Notes under the pieces: model-generated
Told to the model about the DNA's origin: nothing
Database searches by the model: none
The model's input: the letters and a program-made list of their open reading frames with translations, nothing else
NCBI RefSeq assembly: GCF_000231385.2
Contig: NC_018515.1
Location: forward strand, 4,298,501-4,362,500
Reading direction: 5' to 3'
From: Desulfosporosinus meridiei DSM 13257
Lineage (GTDB): Bacteria; Bacillota; Desulfitobacteriia; Desulfitobacteriales; Desulfitobacteriaceae
DNA: 64,000 nt
In this document: piece after piece, positions 15,924 to 26,051 of the stretch
Numbering within the stretch: position 1 is the first letter of the stretch
Layout of the letters: each line of letters opens with the position of its first letter
Program-made: the position numbers and the translations under genes

Positions 15924-16975
15924 ATGCCGGATATCCTACGGGCTTGTTCCCTTCTTGAGATACTGGTACTGCGCAAAAGTATATTGCGAAGAATTACGTA
16001 AACTAGATACATAGAATTATATATCTTTCTTTGTTGCCCAATTAGCTTTAGACTAAACCTCTCAAAATTCCCTAAGATATTCACAGCTTTATTCATGCTA
16101 TGTTCGTTGATAAAAGTAACTATCTCTTCTATTCTGGGTTCATCTTCACCTGATATTTTTACTATCAAACACTTGTTGTAAAAAGCTAACGCAGAGGAAA
16201 TCAACTGTTTGTACATCTGATTTTTGTATTGCGGTATCACTTCTTTCAAATCATTATAACGGTTCTGATAAGCTTTAAATAAATCGTAACTGTTATCCAG
16301 AGTCTTTTGGTTAGAAATGCCCTCTTTTCGAAACAAATAATAATATTTATATTCATTAATTAGAACAATCTTCTCAGACTTAGCAAACAATTTATAGGTA
16401 GTTGCCATATCTTCAAATTTAGCCCCAACGGGATATCTTATTTGGGCAAATAACTCTTTTCTGTATAATTTATTCCAAGTGTAGTTCTTTACTTTTGTGT
16501 CATGAATTAATTCCTTTAAAGCCTCTTCCTGTGAATAAACCATGTCTGTTTGAAGAACGTAAGGTATCTTTATCTTATTTTCTTTTACTATATAATAGCC
16601 GCATATAGTAATATCGGCCTTAAGCATAATAGCGTTTCTATGTAATACCTCGAACATATCACTTTCTACCCAGTCATCACTATCCACAAAACCAATATAA
16701 TCACCAGTCGCTATATCAAGTCCGCAATTACGAGCTTCAGATAACCCTCCATTCTTTTTATGGATCACTCTTATCCTATTATCACTGCAGGCATATTCAT
16801 CGCAAATTGAGGGACAGTTATCTGGAGAGCCATCGTCAACCAGTATAATTTCTAAATTAGAATATGTTTGCTTAATCACAGAGTCGATACATTTTCTTAG
16901 GAATTGTTCCACCTTATAAATAGGTATTATTATGCTTATCTTGCAATTGCTGAATTCTAGTAGCTTGTTACCCAT
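15920..16975 (-). CDS. Glycosyltransferase family 2
   Basis: 351 residues with a GT-A fold: SIIIPIYKVEQFLRKCIDSV at the N terminus, LVDDGSPDNCP for nucleotide-sugar binding and the DXD-like DSDDW near residue 98. It is typical of the EpsH/EpsJ-type transferases that extend an EPS repeat unit at the inner membrane face. It is the last gene of the first glycosyltransferase block, 31 bases after the polymerase-like gene. The sugar it adds cannot be read from sequence. Confidence 0.9.
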   Translation of the reverse strand: MGNKLLEFSNCKISIIIPIYKVEQFLRKCIDSVIKQTYSNLEIILVDDGSPDNCPSICDEYACSDNRIRVIHKKNGGLSEARNCGLDIATGDYIGFVDSDDWVESDMFEVLHRNAIMLKADITICGYYIVKENKIKIPYVLQTDMVYSQEEALKELIHDTKVKNYTWNKLYRKELFAQIRYPVGAKFEDMATTYKLFAKSEKIVLINEYKYYYLFRKEGISNQKTLDNSYDLFKAYQNRYNDLKEVIPQYKNQMYKQLISSALAFYNKCLIVKISGEDEPRIEEIVTFINEHSMNKAVNILGNFERFSLKLIGQQRKIYNSMYLVYVILRNILLRSTSISRREQARRISGI

Positions 16976-17006
16976 TTTATTTCTCCCTGTGTCTTTATAT
17001 ACATTA

Positions 17007-18122
17007 TTAATGTCCTATCCATAAAGAATAAGGCAAACAGCCTTGAGCATCTCGAACCAGATCAAGGGCAAACAGCAAAATAGCATATACATAAGGAACC
17101 ACCTGATAGTCATACCTTAATCCTTCTTCTGGCCGACTTCCCGACCTGGCCAACATTGATAAGGCAATTATTATGAATATCTGGAAATATAACGAAACTC
17201 TCCCTCCAAAATTAGCAAGACGGTATTCCGTAAGAAAGAATATAGTAGCCAAAATTGTAATTTGGACTGTAAAATACTGAAACTTTTCTGAACTCCTTAA
17301 CAAGCCTTGCTTGTAATTGTTATAAAATAATAGGCAAATTATGAGCATTGCCATAAAGCCAGAACCTATTGTCATATCTGAGGTTATTTGGTAGGTAAGA
17401 GAATACTTTTTATAGGGATCCCATAAATTAATAAGTAAATCAAATAAGGTAATTAAATAGTTCATAAAGAATAAAATAATTACGGGAAGGATATATTTTA
17501 TAACTCGAATAATTTTTTTGATATTTACATGATCTAAGGCGAGGGAATAAAGAACAAGGGCAATTATTGCAGATTTATGAAAAAAGACAGCCAACAATAC
17601 AAATAGCAAGTATTTTAGAAAAGACTTATTAATAATATATTTACTTGCAAAGAAGATGATTGAAACAGCTAACATCTGCCTAGTAATATTCATCGTTAAG
17701 AAAAAAAACAAACAACTATACATAAACATCATTGTGCTCATCTTAGTTTCTTTGCGATAAAAGTAAATCCCTAACAATATAAAGAAATTTGTTAATGCTG
17801 CATAGACTGCGAATAACAGTTGAGGTGAACCGATCAAAATATATGAAATAAGAGATAATACTCTAAAAGAATACTCTATAGAATATTGGGGTATGTCCGC
17901 AAGGCTGCCAGATCTTACTATTACGTTATACATATCAATATACCCAAGGTAATCTATGCCCACATCGTACCTTAAAGCAGATGGTAATGTAATAACTAAA
18001 AATGCCAGAATTAAATATATTTTTTGAGAACTCCCTCCTTTTTCAGCCAGACCCATTAATACTGTAGAGAGAATTACTATAGTAATATACAGCAATACGC
18101 TTTCGAGTACTGACAATTCCAT
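17007..18122 (-). CDS. EpsG-like polysaccharide polymerase
   Basis: 371 residues with about ten transmembrane helices. LRYDVGIDYLGYIDMY near residue 50 matches the extracytoplasmic signature of EpsG/Wzy-type polymerases, which join lipid-linked repeat units outside the membrane. It lies between two glycosyltransferase genes in the same direction. This is one of two polymerase-like genes in the window; the other is at 34501-35694. Confidence 0.82.
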   Translation of the reverse strand: MELSVLESVLLYITIVILSTVLMGLAEKGGSSQKIYLILAFLVITLPSALRYDVGIDYLGYIDMYNVIVRSGSLADIPQYSIEYSFRVLSLISYILIGSPQLLFAVYAALTNFFILLGIYFYRKETKMSTMMFMYSCLFFFLTMNITRQMLAVSIIFFASKYIINKSFLKYLLFVLLAVFFHKSAIIALVLYSLALDHVNIKKIIRVIKYILPVIILFFMNYLITLFDLLINLWDPYKKYSLTYQITSDMTIGSGFMAMLIICLLFYNNYKQGLLRSSEKFQYFTVQITILATIFFLTEYRLANFGGRVSLYFQIFIIIALSMLARSGSRPEEGLRYDYQVVPYVYAILLFALDLVRDAQGCLPYSLWIGH

Positions 18123-18153
18123 GTTTCGTCCCCTAACAAGTATTTAAGTTTAC

Positions 18154-19074
18154 TTATAACAATCGATAAATTCCAAATGACTTTATTAATTGAAGAGTCC
18201 GATTAAAACCCATTCTATTAGTAGCATATCTATTCTCCTTAAAACGTTTTTTATATAGGTTGTAACCTTCACCATAATCTCTCAAGCAGAATTTGCATAA
18301 TTTAACTATACGCAAATAAAACATAACCATCGAAATAGCTAATAAGGCTCTTGGTAGAGTAAGTTTTTTAACAACAAACTTATTAATTAAGATATTAAGA
18401 TTAATTTCAAATTCGTTAGCACGGGTAAGAAGGCTCGGATTATGTATTACCTTGATATGGGGATTGTATTCTACGTAATATCCTTGGTTATACGCACAAA
18501 TACAGGCAAAAAGTTCCTCACAACCATAAAATAGCTTTTCCGGATATAAGTGTTTCGTTGTGACATAATCCTTCCTGATGAAATGACTAGCTCCAATAAA
18601 CGAAAAAACGTTATTTGGATTTTCCCTACTCCCTATATCTCTAAGCAGACATTTTTCCTTCAAATCATATATTTCCGTGGCAATTGCAAAAACACCATTA
18701 TTCTTAAGCATATAATCATAGGCATAGCTTAACTCTTTGCTATTATCATCAAAGTAAGCATCGTCATCCAAAAAGAAGACAACCCTGCTACGGGCCATAT
18801 TAAAACCATAATTTCGGGCTCCGGCTACACCAAGATTGCTATTCATAAAAAAAGGCCGAATCTTAATATGGGGCGGCGTGATAATTTTATTCAGCATTTC
18901 CTTGGTATTATCACTAGAATTGTTATCCACTATAATAATCTCGCAGTTCATATCTGCGAAGGTAATGCAGGAATCAATGGCTCTTTTTAATTCCTTTTCT
19001 CGATTACATGTAATAATTACAATGGATAATAAGTCGTTGGTATACACTTTTCTCACCTTTATCCTTTGAATCAA
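18154..19074 (-). CDS. Glycosyltransferase family 2
   Basis: 306 residues. SIVIITCNREKELKRAIDS opens a GT-A domain, IIIVDNNSSDNT binds the nucleotide sugar and FLDDDAYFDD carries the DXD metal site. The family is the rhamnosyl/galactosyl-transferase-like GT2. It lies 31 bases before the polymerase gene and 21 bases after a GT4 gene, so one operon is likely. The acceptor is not known. Confidence 0.88.
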   Translation of the reverse strand: MIQRIKVRKVYTNDLLSIVIITCNREKELKRAIDSCITFADMNCEIIIVDNNSSDNTKEMLNKIITPPHIKIRPFFMNSNLGVAGARNYGFNMARSRVVFFLDDDAYFDDNSKELSYAYDYMLKNNGVFAIATEIYDLKEKCLLRDIGSRENPNNVFSFIGASHFIRKDYVTTKHLYPEKLFYGCEELFACICAYNQGYYVEYNPHIKVIHNPSLLTRANEFEINLNILINKFVVKKLTLPRALLAISMVMFYLRIVKLCKFCLRDYGEGYNLYKKRFKENRYATNRMGFNRTLQLIKSFGIYRLL

Positions 19075-19095
19075 AACTTGTTCTTTTCCAGACCC

Positions 19096-20190
19096 TCAAA
19101 CTTGAGAGAAATATTCATTTATATGTTCAATATGTGTTTTGGCAATATTCTTCATGGTATATCTTTGAATTTTATTGAGATTATTTACCGACATCATGCT
19201 TGCAAGGCTGTCAGTTTGCATAATTTCACTAATCTTTTCAGTCAAGGCAGTTGCATTATCAACGGGAACAATAAATCCATTAATACCATTTTTAATTAGT
19301 TCTACACCGCCTATACACTGATCTGTCGATACAATGGGCAACCCACAAGCCATAGCTTCATTAATCACAAGCCCCCAAGTATCCTTTCTCGTTGGTAAGA
19401 CAAATAAATCTGCTGCTTGATAATACTTAAAAAGCTCTTCTTTAGGCAGGTATTCTATTAGTTTCACATTTTCTAATCCATTAGTTCTAATAAACTCAAG
19501 ATAACTACTTTCCATACTCCCCCCTCCTATCATAAGGAGCTGATAGTCACCTTTAACGTTTTTCCAAGCCTCGAGTAAGACATCAAATCCTTTTCTATAA
19601 ACAAATTGACCTACGGTTATAACAGTTTTTTTATCCTCTAGCTTTAACTGTCGTTTCAAAATTTGTTTTGCTTCTATTGATAGAGGCTTTCTCAATATGT
19701 CTGCCTCCGTCAAAGAGGTAAATTGATGATAGCGAATATTTTCCTCTCTGGCACCAAATGTTCTAAAATATCTCCTGGAAGATTCGCCGGATCCAAAACA
19801 TAAGGCGGCTCGTTTTATTAAAAACTTTTTAATAGTATTTTTGAAAAAGTTCTTTTGAATAAATGCACCATCGTTATTTATAAAACACGGGACTTTATGA
19901 TAAATACTGGCTAGCATTAACCGCACCCCATTAGGCACAGCAAAATGATAATCTAAGACAAAATCGTATTGCTTTAAGTTCTTAAGGCTCCGGTTAAATC
20001 TCGCTAAGGCCTCTGGAGTATCAAGCACACAATAATTCAGACTGGAATCTTTCACCATATAATCCACATGTCTTTCTTGATTAATATGTTGATTAAAATA
20101 GACAGACAATTCATATTCCTTGGCAAGTTCCTCAAATACTCTCACTCTATATGGTGCAGGAATCTCAGCAAAAACTATGGCTCTCTTCAT
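19096..20190 (-). CDS. Glycosyltransferase family 4
   Basis: 364 residues with a GT-B fold. The C-terminal half has VGQFVYRKGFDVLLEAW, then VLPTRKDTWGLVINEAMACG with the EX7E-type motif and GLPIVSTD. It would add a sugar to the growing lipid-linked unit in the cytoplasm. It lies in the run of glycosyltransferases between the polymerase and the UDP-ManNAc dehydrogenase. Confidence 0.9.
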   Translation of the reverse strand: MKRAIVFAEIPAPYRVRVFEELAKEYELSVYFNQHINQERHVDYMVKDSSLNYCVLDTPEALARFNRSLKNLKQYDFVLDYHFAVPNGVRLMLASIYHKVPCFINNDGAFIQKNFFKNTIKKFLIKRAALCFGSGESSRRYFRTFGAREENIRYHQFTSLTEADILRKPLSIEAKQILKRQLKLEDKKTVITVGQFVYRKGFDVLLEAWKNVKGDYQLLMIGGGSMESSYLEFIRTNGLENVKLIEYLPKEELFKYYQAADLFVLPTRKDTWGLVINEAMACGLPIVSTDQCIGGVELIKNGINGFIVPVDNATALTEKISEIMQTDSLASMMSVNNLNKIQRYTMKNIAKTHIEHINEYFSQV

Positions 20191-20237
20191 ACTTCCCTCC
20201 GAATAGGACTTCGAAAATTGTAATCCGCGTCATCAAT

Positions 20238-21308
20238 TCATAAAAGACATGTCTGACCATCGTATTTATTTACACTAACAGGATACATAACAATACGATC
20301 ACGTTTTTGTCCATCCGGGAACTGTATGTTTCCGAACTGACATAACCCCATTGGCAGAAAATCCTTTTTGAGAGCAATTATGTCCTGGAATCCTTCGCTT
20401 AAGTTCCCTACTATAATATGAGATTTACGGTCCTTTACGCCTTTCGCTAACTCATAAGAGAACAAATTGCGTATTCTTCCATATGCTCCGCTTGGTTCGA
20501 CAGATGTAGAAAAGATAAACTTGTCAGCATTTTTAGTACCATACATACAAGCACCGGGCATGTCATAGAGTATCTCTGTTTTCCAAGCACTTGAATCTAA
20601 TGAGGCTAATACAATTGAATTATTTTTGTGAGCTGAATCCATTGCATATAATATCCCTTCCTCAATTGGAAAAGCTACACAAACCCGATAAAGTTGACTT
20701 CCATAAAGAATTGGTTCAACCTCACGGAAATCATTTCTTGCCCTCCATATTCCAGATTCGCTATCCTTGTCTCCAGTTAGTATAAGTACACAATCCCTGT
20801 ACTTATCAGCAATGATGCCGTGTATATGCCTAATTTTTCTTTTCGGAAAGGTGAATTTTTTCTCCCAGGTCATGCCTCTTCTCGTATATACTGAAACCTC
20901 TTCCCTACCTGCATTTCCCCAGTATTCTCCATAGGCAATACAATCATGGAAACCCGTAATTCCTTCTATTTTGCAAAAATTCAAAGGATTACTCATCCCT
21001 TGACGAAATCTATGTTCACAAAGTATTTTTCTCTTTTGAATATCTACGAAATATATTGCTCCGGCAAAAGATACTAAATATTTTCCTTCGCTTATTTCTA
21101 ATGTCGTTCTGGGCTCTAGGCGCATTATTCTTTCAGTTAACCTTTGCTTAGATAGGATTTTCTGCATTTTGGTCATTGGAAGGGCTCCCAAATAGATAGG
21201 CTTATCAGTAATCGAAGGGTGGTAGTACAGTTTGCCCATTCTAAAGGATAAGCATTGTTTATCTCCAATATATAAGGGCTTAAAATTATTAACTATCCTG
21301 ACTCTCAT
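20238..21308 (-). CDS. EPS-locus protein of unknown function, possible beta-propeller
   Basis: 356 residues with no signal peptide or membrane helix. Beta-rich segments repeat at intervals (for example YLVSFAGAIYFVDIQ, GIIADKYRDCVLILTGDK, EEGILYAMDSAHKNNSIV), suggesting a propeller fold. I recognise no catalytic motif. It sits between two GT4 genes in the same direction, so it probably belongs to EPS synthesis or its control. A carbohydrate-binding or hydrolytic role is possible but not shown. Confidence 0.55.
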   Translation of the reverse strand: MRVRIVNNFKPLYIGDKQCLSFRMGKLYYHPSITDKPIYLGALPMTKMQKILSKQRLTERIMRLEPRTTLEISEGKYLVSFAGAIYFVDIQKRKILCEHRFRQGMSNPLNFCKIEGITGFHDCIAYGEYWGNAGREEVSVYTRRGMTWEKKFTFPKRKIRHIHGIIADKYRDCVLILTGDKDSESGIWRARNDFREVEPILYGSQLYRVCVAFPIEEGILYAMDSAHKNNSIVLASLDSSAWKTEILYDMPGACMYGTKNADKFIFSTSVEPSGAYGRIRNLFSYELAKGVKDRKSHIIVGNLSEGFQDIIALKKDFLPMGLCQFGNIQFPDGQKRDRIVMYPVSVNKYDGQTCLL

Positions 21309-21363
21309 GCTTTCCTCCTTCGACTAATAGACCAAGACCCGTACTAAGACCTAGCCCAGTTTT

Positions 21364-22545
21364 TTAAGACTTAACCATTTGTAACAGTTTCATGAATAAG
21401 CGATCACTATTAAAGTTTTCAACGGCAAAGGTATATCCTTTTAAGCCCATTTCATAATTTGGCTCTTTAAGAAAATTAATTAAAACCTTGGCAATTGCTT
21501 CCGGAGAATCCGGTTCCACAACAAATCCGCAATCAGCCTTCTCGATTATCATCTTACCTTCCCCTCGGCCTGCATAAACTATGGGTCTGCCGGCAACCAT
21601 GTAATCCATTATCTTGGACGGCAGAGCTGAATCATACATGTTATTCCCCCGCAGGTGGGCAAACAAACAATCGGCCTCCAGATAAAATCCGCTCAGCTTA
21701 CTCTTGGGGACGGAAGGATAAAATTCCACGTTGGTTAGCTGAAGACGTTTAACCAACTGAGTTAAATACTCTTTTTCAAGACCATCACCAACGATCTTAT
21801 AGATAATATTGTAATCTTTGGTCAGCTTAGCAGTTTCTATCAAAACATCCAGCCCTTGAGGAATCCCTACTAAACCTGTATATAACACTATAAAGGCGTA
21901 CTCATTAGCTGACTTAGGAGTATAAGGCTTAAGTTCACTTTCCATAAATCCATTGTATAAGATAAAAACAGAGTCTTCGGCAATACCGTTCTCTAATAGA
22001 AAGGACTTTTGTATTTCGTTAGAAACAACGACAATTTTACTAGTTGACGCTAGTTTTAACATGGACTTCTGAACTATTTTTCCAACTATGTTTAGCTCCC
22101 CAACCTTATTAACAAACGCGTAATTCCAAATTAAGTCGCGAATTTCCAATATGAAATAGCTGCCCTTTAACTTCGCCAAAAACCAACCGGCATACCCTAA
22201 CATCACTGAGGGTGTACTAGCATAAACATAGTCTGTCTTCTTTGAGAATAAACCCGTAAGAAAGCTAAAAAACCCTAACCATAGTTCAGATATCATTCTT
22301 TTGAACATCTTTTTTCCGATAATGGGTTTGAACCGCATTATCTTTGCAGAAATTTCGGACTCTTCCACAAAGAACTTTCCCTTGTATCTCTCTGGCAAAG
22401 TTCTGCTGGGATAGTGAGGAAACCAGGTGATCACTGTAGTGTCTATTTTGTTCTTTCTAAGGCAATCAACCAGGCGAAAAGCTCTGTAAGAGGCAGCGCC
22501 TGTCTCTGGCGGGAACATTTGGGTCAACAATGTCACAGATTTCAT
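21364..22545 (-). CDS. Glycosyltransferase family 4 (WbuB-like)
   Basis: About 393 residues from ATG 22545, which has AAAGGAA 9 bases upstream; the longer frame from 22590 lacks a ribosome site. The N terminus TLLTQMFPPETGAASYRAFR and the C-terminal YTGLVGIPQGLDVLIE are typical of WbuB/GT4 N-acetylfucosaminyl- or related transferases. It follows the heparinase-like gene by 25 bases. The donor sugar is a guess from family habits only. Confidence 0.88.
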   Translation of the reverse strand: MKSVTLLTQMFPPETGAASYRAFRLVDCLRKNKIDTTVITWFPHYPSRTLPERYKGKFFVEESEISAKIMRFKPIIGKKMFKRMISELWLGFFSFLTGLFSKKTDYVYASTPSVMLGYAGWFLAKLKGSYFILEIRDLIWNYAFVNKVGELNIVGKIVQKSMLKLASTSKIVVVSNEIQKSFLLENGIAEDSVFILYNGFMESELKPYTPKSANEYAFIVLYTGLVGIPQGLDVLIETAKLTKDYNIIYKIVGDGLEKEYLTQLVKRLQLTNVEFYPSVPKSKLSGFYLEADCLFAHLRGNNMYDSALPSKIMDYMVAGRPIVYAGRGEGKMIIEKADCGFVVEPDSPEAIAKVLINFLKEPNYEMGLKGYTFAVENFNSDRLFMKLLQMVKS

Positions 22546-22570
22546 CGGACATATTCCTTTCAGACCATTA

Positions 22571-24496
22571 TCAAGATATATCCATATCAAGGTAATAGTT
22601 CTTTTTATCTAAAGACAAGTGAATTGACCCCTGCTCTTGTGCTATTTTGAAACATTCCACTTGATAAGCTATGAGTACATAGCCAAAATACAAAGCACTC
22701 GTACCCATACGTAAAGTCGAACGTTCTTGTTTTAGTCCGAATTCCGGGAAATACAGACTCTTTAATATATCCAGCTTAAATCCGGCATCAATAGCAAAAG
22801 GCTGAATTACTAATTGATCTGCAATAATACCCGTTGGAGTTAGGACAGGATCTAAATCAGGATGGAAATGTAAATGGCTGAGATGCAATCCATCTCCTTC
22901 TCCTTCTTCCTCTCCCTGAACCCTATCCAAAATAACCCAAAACCCATCCTGGTGCCCTATTACAGTCCTCCTATGTAAAGAGTCTTTGGAGTCATACTGA
23001 CTTCTTTCAGCACTCACAATGCAGTATTCATTTCCTTCCTTCCAACCGCAGCTTTTAATTTTCCCACGCCTTGCCATTCGAAAACTTGCCCATAGTTCAG
23101 ATTGTTCCTTACCATTGATTGCAACAGTATTATGACTAAAGGTAGAGCGACAATTATCTCTGAAAATGCCCGGCTGGTACTCATATACGCCGGTATCAAC
23201 GAGGTAACGTTTATCCTTAAGAGAAAGCTCAAAACTCAACATATCATTATGGGCGTGGGCCGGTAAATAATCCGGAGCTAAATCACCACAGTCTAGAATC
23301 ATTTTGCCGAAGTTATTATTCAAGCAAAAATATCCGGTATCCGGTCTTGCCGCCAATCCTCCGTGTCTCAGTTCGCTCAAGTAATTCATGTTCTTCGTCG
23401 GATTTGACAACAAGTAACTGATCCTGCCTGGCCGGGCATAAATTGACGGGGTTTTATTCAGCAATCGAGCGCCTACAAAAAGGATATCTGATGATTCGGC
23501 AGCTATATTAAAAGCTGAATCATTGAATAAGCTAATATCTCCATCCGGGTGGGTCATTACCTCTAGAAAATCCAGCATTAATCCTAACTTCTCTATTAAT
23601 TCTTTAGGTACCGGTATATCTAAGAGCCTCATAAAATAAATAATCTCAATCATATCCTGGGTGACAATAGCTTGGTACATTGGCGATCGTTCAAAGTGAC
23701 CGCCATCTTCTAAAATCTGCTCCTCTAATTCTTCTAAGAGTTTTGATACAGATTCTTGAGCTATTTGAATAGACTTTTTAGTTTTGAAGAAAAACCCCAG
23801 CACGATTAGAGCTTTTAAATTTTTGAGAAGATGATTACCTTTAATGTCCAACTCCAGATTTTCAGATAAATAGAAGAAATCCCTATATAGATAGGTCATT
23901 AAACTTGATGCCGAGTTGAAAGGGGCTTTCATACAATTATTCGTCAGCAAAATCATAAAAAGGAAATTCACTAGCCTTAGGCTTACCACATACGGTGAAG
24001 CAATTACCTTATGTTTATAATCGTAGGCCTCTATCCAGTCACCTAAAATAGATTTTAATTTTTCCCACTTCACCATATCTTTTTCTACATTGATATAAAT
24101 AGATATAGGAAGTAAAAAATCAAAATAGTTTAGATTGTAACCCCAAAGTGTCGAGGGGTAAGCATTTGTCCAATTTATTTTATTTGAGAATCTGACCTTA
24201 TGATTTAAGAACTTGAATACCCTATTTTCAATTATCTCTTCTGCTGTAGTAACAATTTTTTGATATAGATCTTTATCTTTAATTTCCTTATCAACTTTAA
24301 TTGAGCATTTCTTAATGTTTTTTTCAACTATTGCTTCGTTAAACCTATGGTTAAGGAGTAAATTCTGGCACCTCTTTGAGGGGTCAAAGATTCTATAATA
24401 AATATTTCTTTTGATTAATAGTTTAATCCGAAAATATATTTGACTAGCTTTATAATGTCTTACTGTATGGAGATATAAGAGAATTCTATTCTTCAC
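22571..24496 (-). CDS. Heparinase II/III-family protein
   Basis: About 641 residues. An alpha/alpha-toroid N-terminal domain is followed by a heparinase II/III-like beta-sheet domain with PAHAHNDMLSFELSLKDKRY and STFSHNTVAING. Such proteins are commonly encoded next to UDP-ManNAc or uronate dehydrogenases in EPS loci and may trim or modify acidic polymer. No signal peptide is seen. GTG 24496 (AGAGAGAG upstream) seems a better start than ATG 24523, which lacks a ribosome site and overlaps the dehydrogenase gene. Confidence 0.82.
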   Translation of the reverse strand: MKNRILLYLHTVRHYKASQIYFRIKLLIKRNIYYRIFDPSKRCQNLLLNHRFNEAIVEKNIKKCSIKVDKEIKDKDLYQKIVTTAEEIIENRVFKFLNHKVRFSNKINWTNAYPSTLWGYNLNYFDFLLPISIYINVEKDMVKWEKLKSILGDWIEAYDYKHKVIASPYVVSLRLVNFLFMILLTNNCMKAPFNSASSLMTYLYRDFFYLSENLELDIKGNHLLKNLKALIVLGFFFKTKKSIQIAQESVSKLLEELEEQILEDGGHFERSPMYQAIVTQDMIEIIYFMRLLDIPVPKELIEKLGLMLDFLEVMTHPDGDISLFNDSAFNIAAESSDILFVGARLLNKTPSIYARPGRISYLLSNPTKNMNYLSELRHGGLAARPDTGYFCLNNNFGKMILDCGDLAPDYLPAHAHNDMLSFELSLKDKRYLVDTGVYEYQPGIFRDNCRSTFSHNTVAINGKEQSELWASFRMARRGKIKSCGWKEGNEYCIVSAERSQYDSKDSLHRRTVIGHQDGFWVILDRVQGEEEGEGDGLHLSHLHFHPDLDPVLTPTGIIADQLVIQPFAIDAGFKLDILKSLYFPEFGLKQERSTLRMGTSALYFGYVLIAYQVECFKIAQEQGSIHLSLDKKNYYLDMDIS

Positions 24497-24497
24497 A

Positions 24498-25730
24498 TTA
24501 CTCTCTCTTTCTAAATATCCCATTATAGTCTAAGAATCTAATATATGGATAATCCACAAGCTTTATTGAATAGAATTCCGAATGACTTACCAGAACGACT
24601 ACGATTGTGGCCTTAAGTAAGGCTTCTTCTAAAGTGCATAATTTAACATGACTTAAATTGATATCATCTGGTAGATTCTTAATATGTGGTTCAACTATCA
24701 AAAAATCTCTATCATCTTCTGATAATACATACTTCCTTACAATCTCTAAGGCCGGCGATTCTCTAAGGTCGTCTATATCGCTTTTATAGGCCAATCCCAA
24801 AAAGGCGATTGTCGATTGTCTATCAAATCCCAGAGCTACTTCTTTAATTCGATCATAAACCCACATCGGCTTCGAATCATTGACCTCCCGAGCGGTACGA
24901 ATTAGCCTTGTCTTATTGGGCATTGAATCTACGATAAACCACGGATCGACGGCAATACAATGCCCACCTACACCTGAACCCGGCTGAAGAATGTTAACTC
25001 TGGGATGTTTGTTGGCCAAATCTATCAAGTTCCAGACATTGATATTATACTTTTCACAGATGAGTGAGAGCTCATTGGCAAAAGCAATATTTACATCGCG
25101 AAAGGCATTTTCCGTCAACTTAGTCATCTCAGCAGTTCGGGCATCGGTTAAATGAATCTCCCCTTTGACAAAAACCTTATATAAATCCTTTGCCCTCTCC
25201 GCTGCTTTGGGGGAAAGCCCTCCGATAATCCGGTTGTTGTTAACTAGCTCGTGAATTATCTTGCCGGGTAACACTCGTTCCGGGCAAAAGGCAAAGAGCA
25301 AATCCTCTTTACCTAAATCCGGCCGAGCGTTAAAAATAATGTCAGCTACTCGTTCAGTTGTGCCGACAGGAACAGTTGACTCCAAGATTACAAGGTTATC
25401 CTTCTTCACAACCTTTGAAATACTTAGAGCGGCAGCCTCAACGTATCTTAGGTCAGGTTGCTTATATTCATTAAAAGGAGTAGGTACTGCTATGATATAA
25501 GCATAAGCTTCTACCGGATCTAATCTGCCAATCAGCCCACCGGATTCAACTGCCGAAGCGACTACGTCTTCGAGATCTGGTTCAACTATGTGGATTCTAC
25601 CTTGATTAATAGTATCAACAACTTTAGGCTTTACATCCACACCTATCACCGTAAGACCATTCGCCGCAAACATTGCGGCAGTTGGCAATCCAATGTATCC
25701 CAGACCAGATACACATAACGTTAAATTCAT
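24498..25730 (-). CDS. wecC: UDP-N-acetyl-D-mannosamine dehydrogenase
   Basis: 410 residues. The N-terminal Rossmann motif is SGLGYIGLPTAAMFAANG. The catalytic cysteine lies in GSGVGGHCIAVDPWF, the form typical of WecC/TviB rather than UDP-glucose dehydrogenase. It oxidises UDP-ManNAc to UDP-ManNAcA using two NAD, giving an acidic sugar donor. No 2-epimerase (WecB) is seen in the window. A 114-base block at 25831-25944 upstream is repeated before the 28382 gene. UDP-GlcNAc or UDP-GalNAc dehydrogenase is the alternative. Confidence 0.85.
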   Translation of the reverse strand: MNLTLCVSGLGYIGLPTAAMFAANGLTVIGVDVKPKVVDTINQGRIHIVEPDLEDVVASAVESGGLIGRLDPVEAYAYIIAVPTPFNEYKQPDLRYVEAAALSISKVVKKDNLVILESTVPVGTTERVADIIFNARPDLGKEDLLFAFCPERVLPGKIIHELVNNNRIIGGLSPKAAERAKDLYKVFVKGEIHLTDARTAEMTKLTENAFRDVNIAFANELSLICEKYNINVWNLIDLANKHPRVNILQPGSGVGGHCIAVDPWFIVDSMPNKTRLIRTAREVNDSKPMWVYDRIKEVALGFDRQSTIAFLGLAYKSDIDDLRESPALEIVRKYVLSEDDRDFLIVEPHIKNLPDDINLSHVKLCTLEEALLKATIVVVLVSHSEFYSIKLVDYPYIRFLDYNGIFRKRE

Positions 25731-25830
25731 AATCTTCTCCCCACGTTCAAGAATTCACACTAACTAGCCACCTGACTGCAACTATTCGGAAATTATGTCT
25801 GTACTTTCTACACAAATTAAGGATTAATGT

Positions 25831-25944
25831 AACTGTAAAATTTTGTAAGTTTGCAATGAACTACTTCTACGTTAATATAAATAATCCTTGTTAATCTATA
25901 AAACTAATTATTTCTATATTTATACATATAAAAACAAGATTCTG
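25831..25944 (-). promoter_or_regulatory. Duplicated 114-base upstream regulatory block (copy 1)
   Basis: This AT-rich block aligns without gaps to 28409-28522 at roughly 80 percent identity by eye. Longest shared runs are CTACTTCTACG, CATAAATAATCCTTG-like and TTTCTATATTTATACAT. It contains ATTTTGTAAG (25840-25849), also found at 14556. It lies 100 bases before the wecC start and is probably a promoter/operator region. A precise -35/-10 pair is not certain. Confidence 0.5.
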
Positions 25945-26004
25945 TTTTCTTGATTATCAAAATTACAAAATTTGAGTATCTATTATCACTTTCTTATTTA
26001 ATAC

Positions 26005-26032
26005 AAAAAAAATACCGCCATACCAGCGGTTT
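26005..26032 (-). terminator. Intrinsic terminator after the flippase gene
   Basis: On the minus strand ACCGC and GCGGT arms enclose TGGTATG and are followed by TATTTTTTTT. It begins about 20 bases past the stop of the flippase at 26052, ending that transcription unit before the wecC promoter region. Confidence 0.85.
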
Positions 26033-26051
26033 AAATTGACGACCCTCATAT

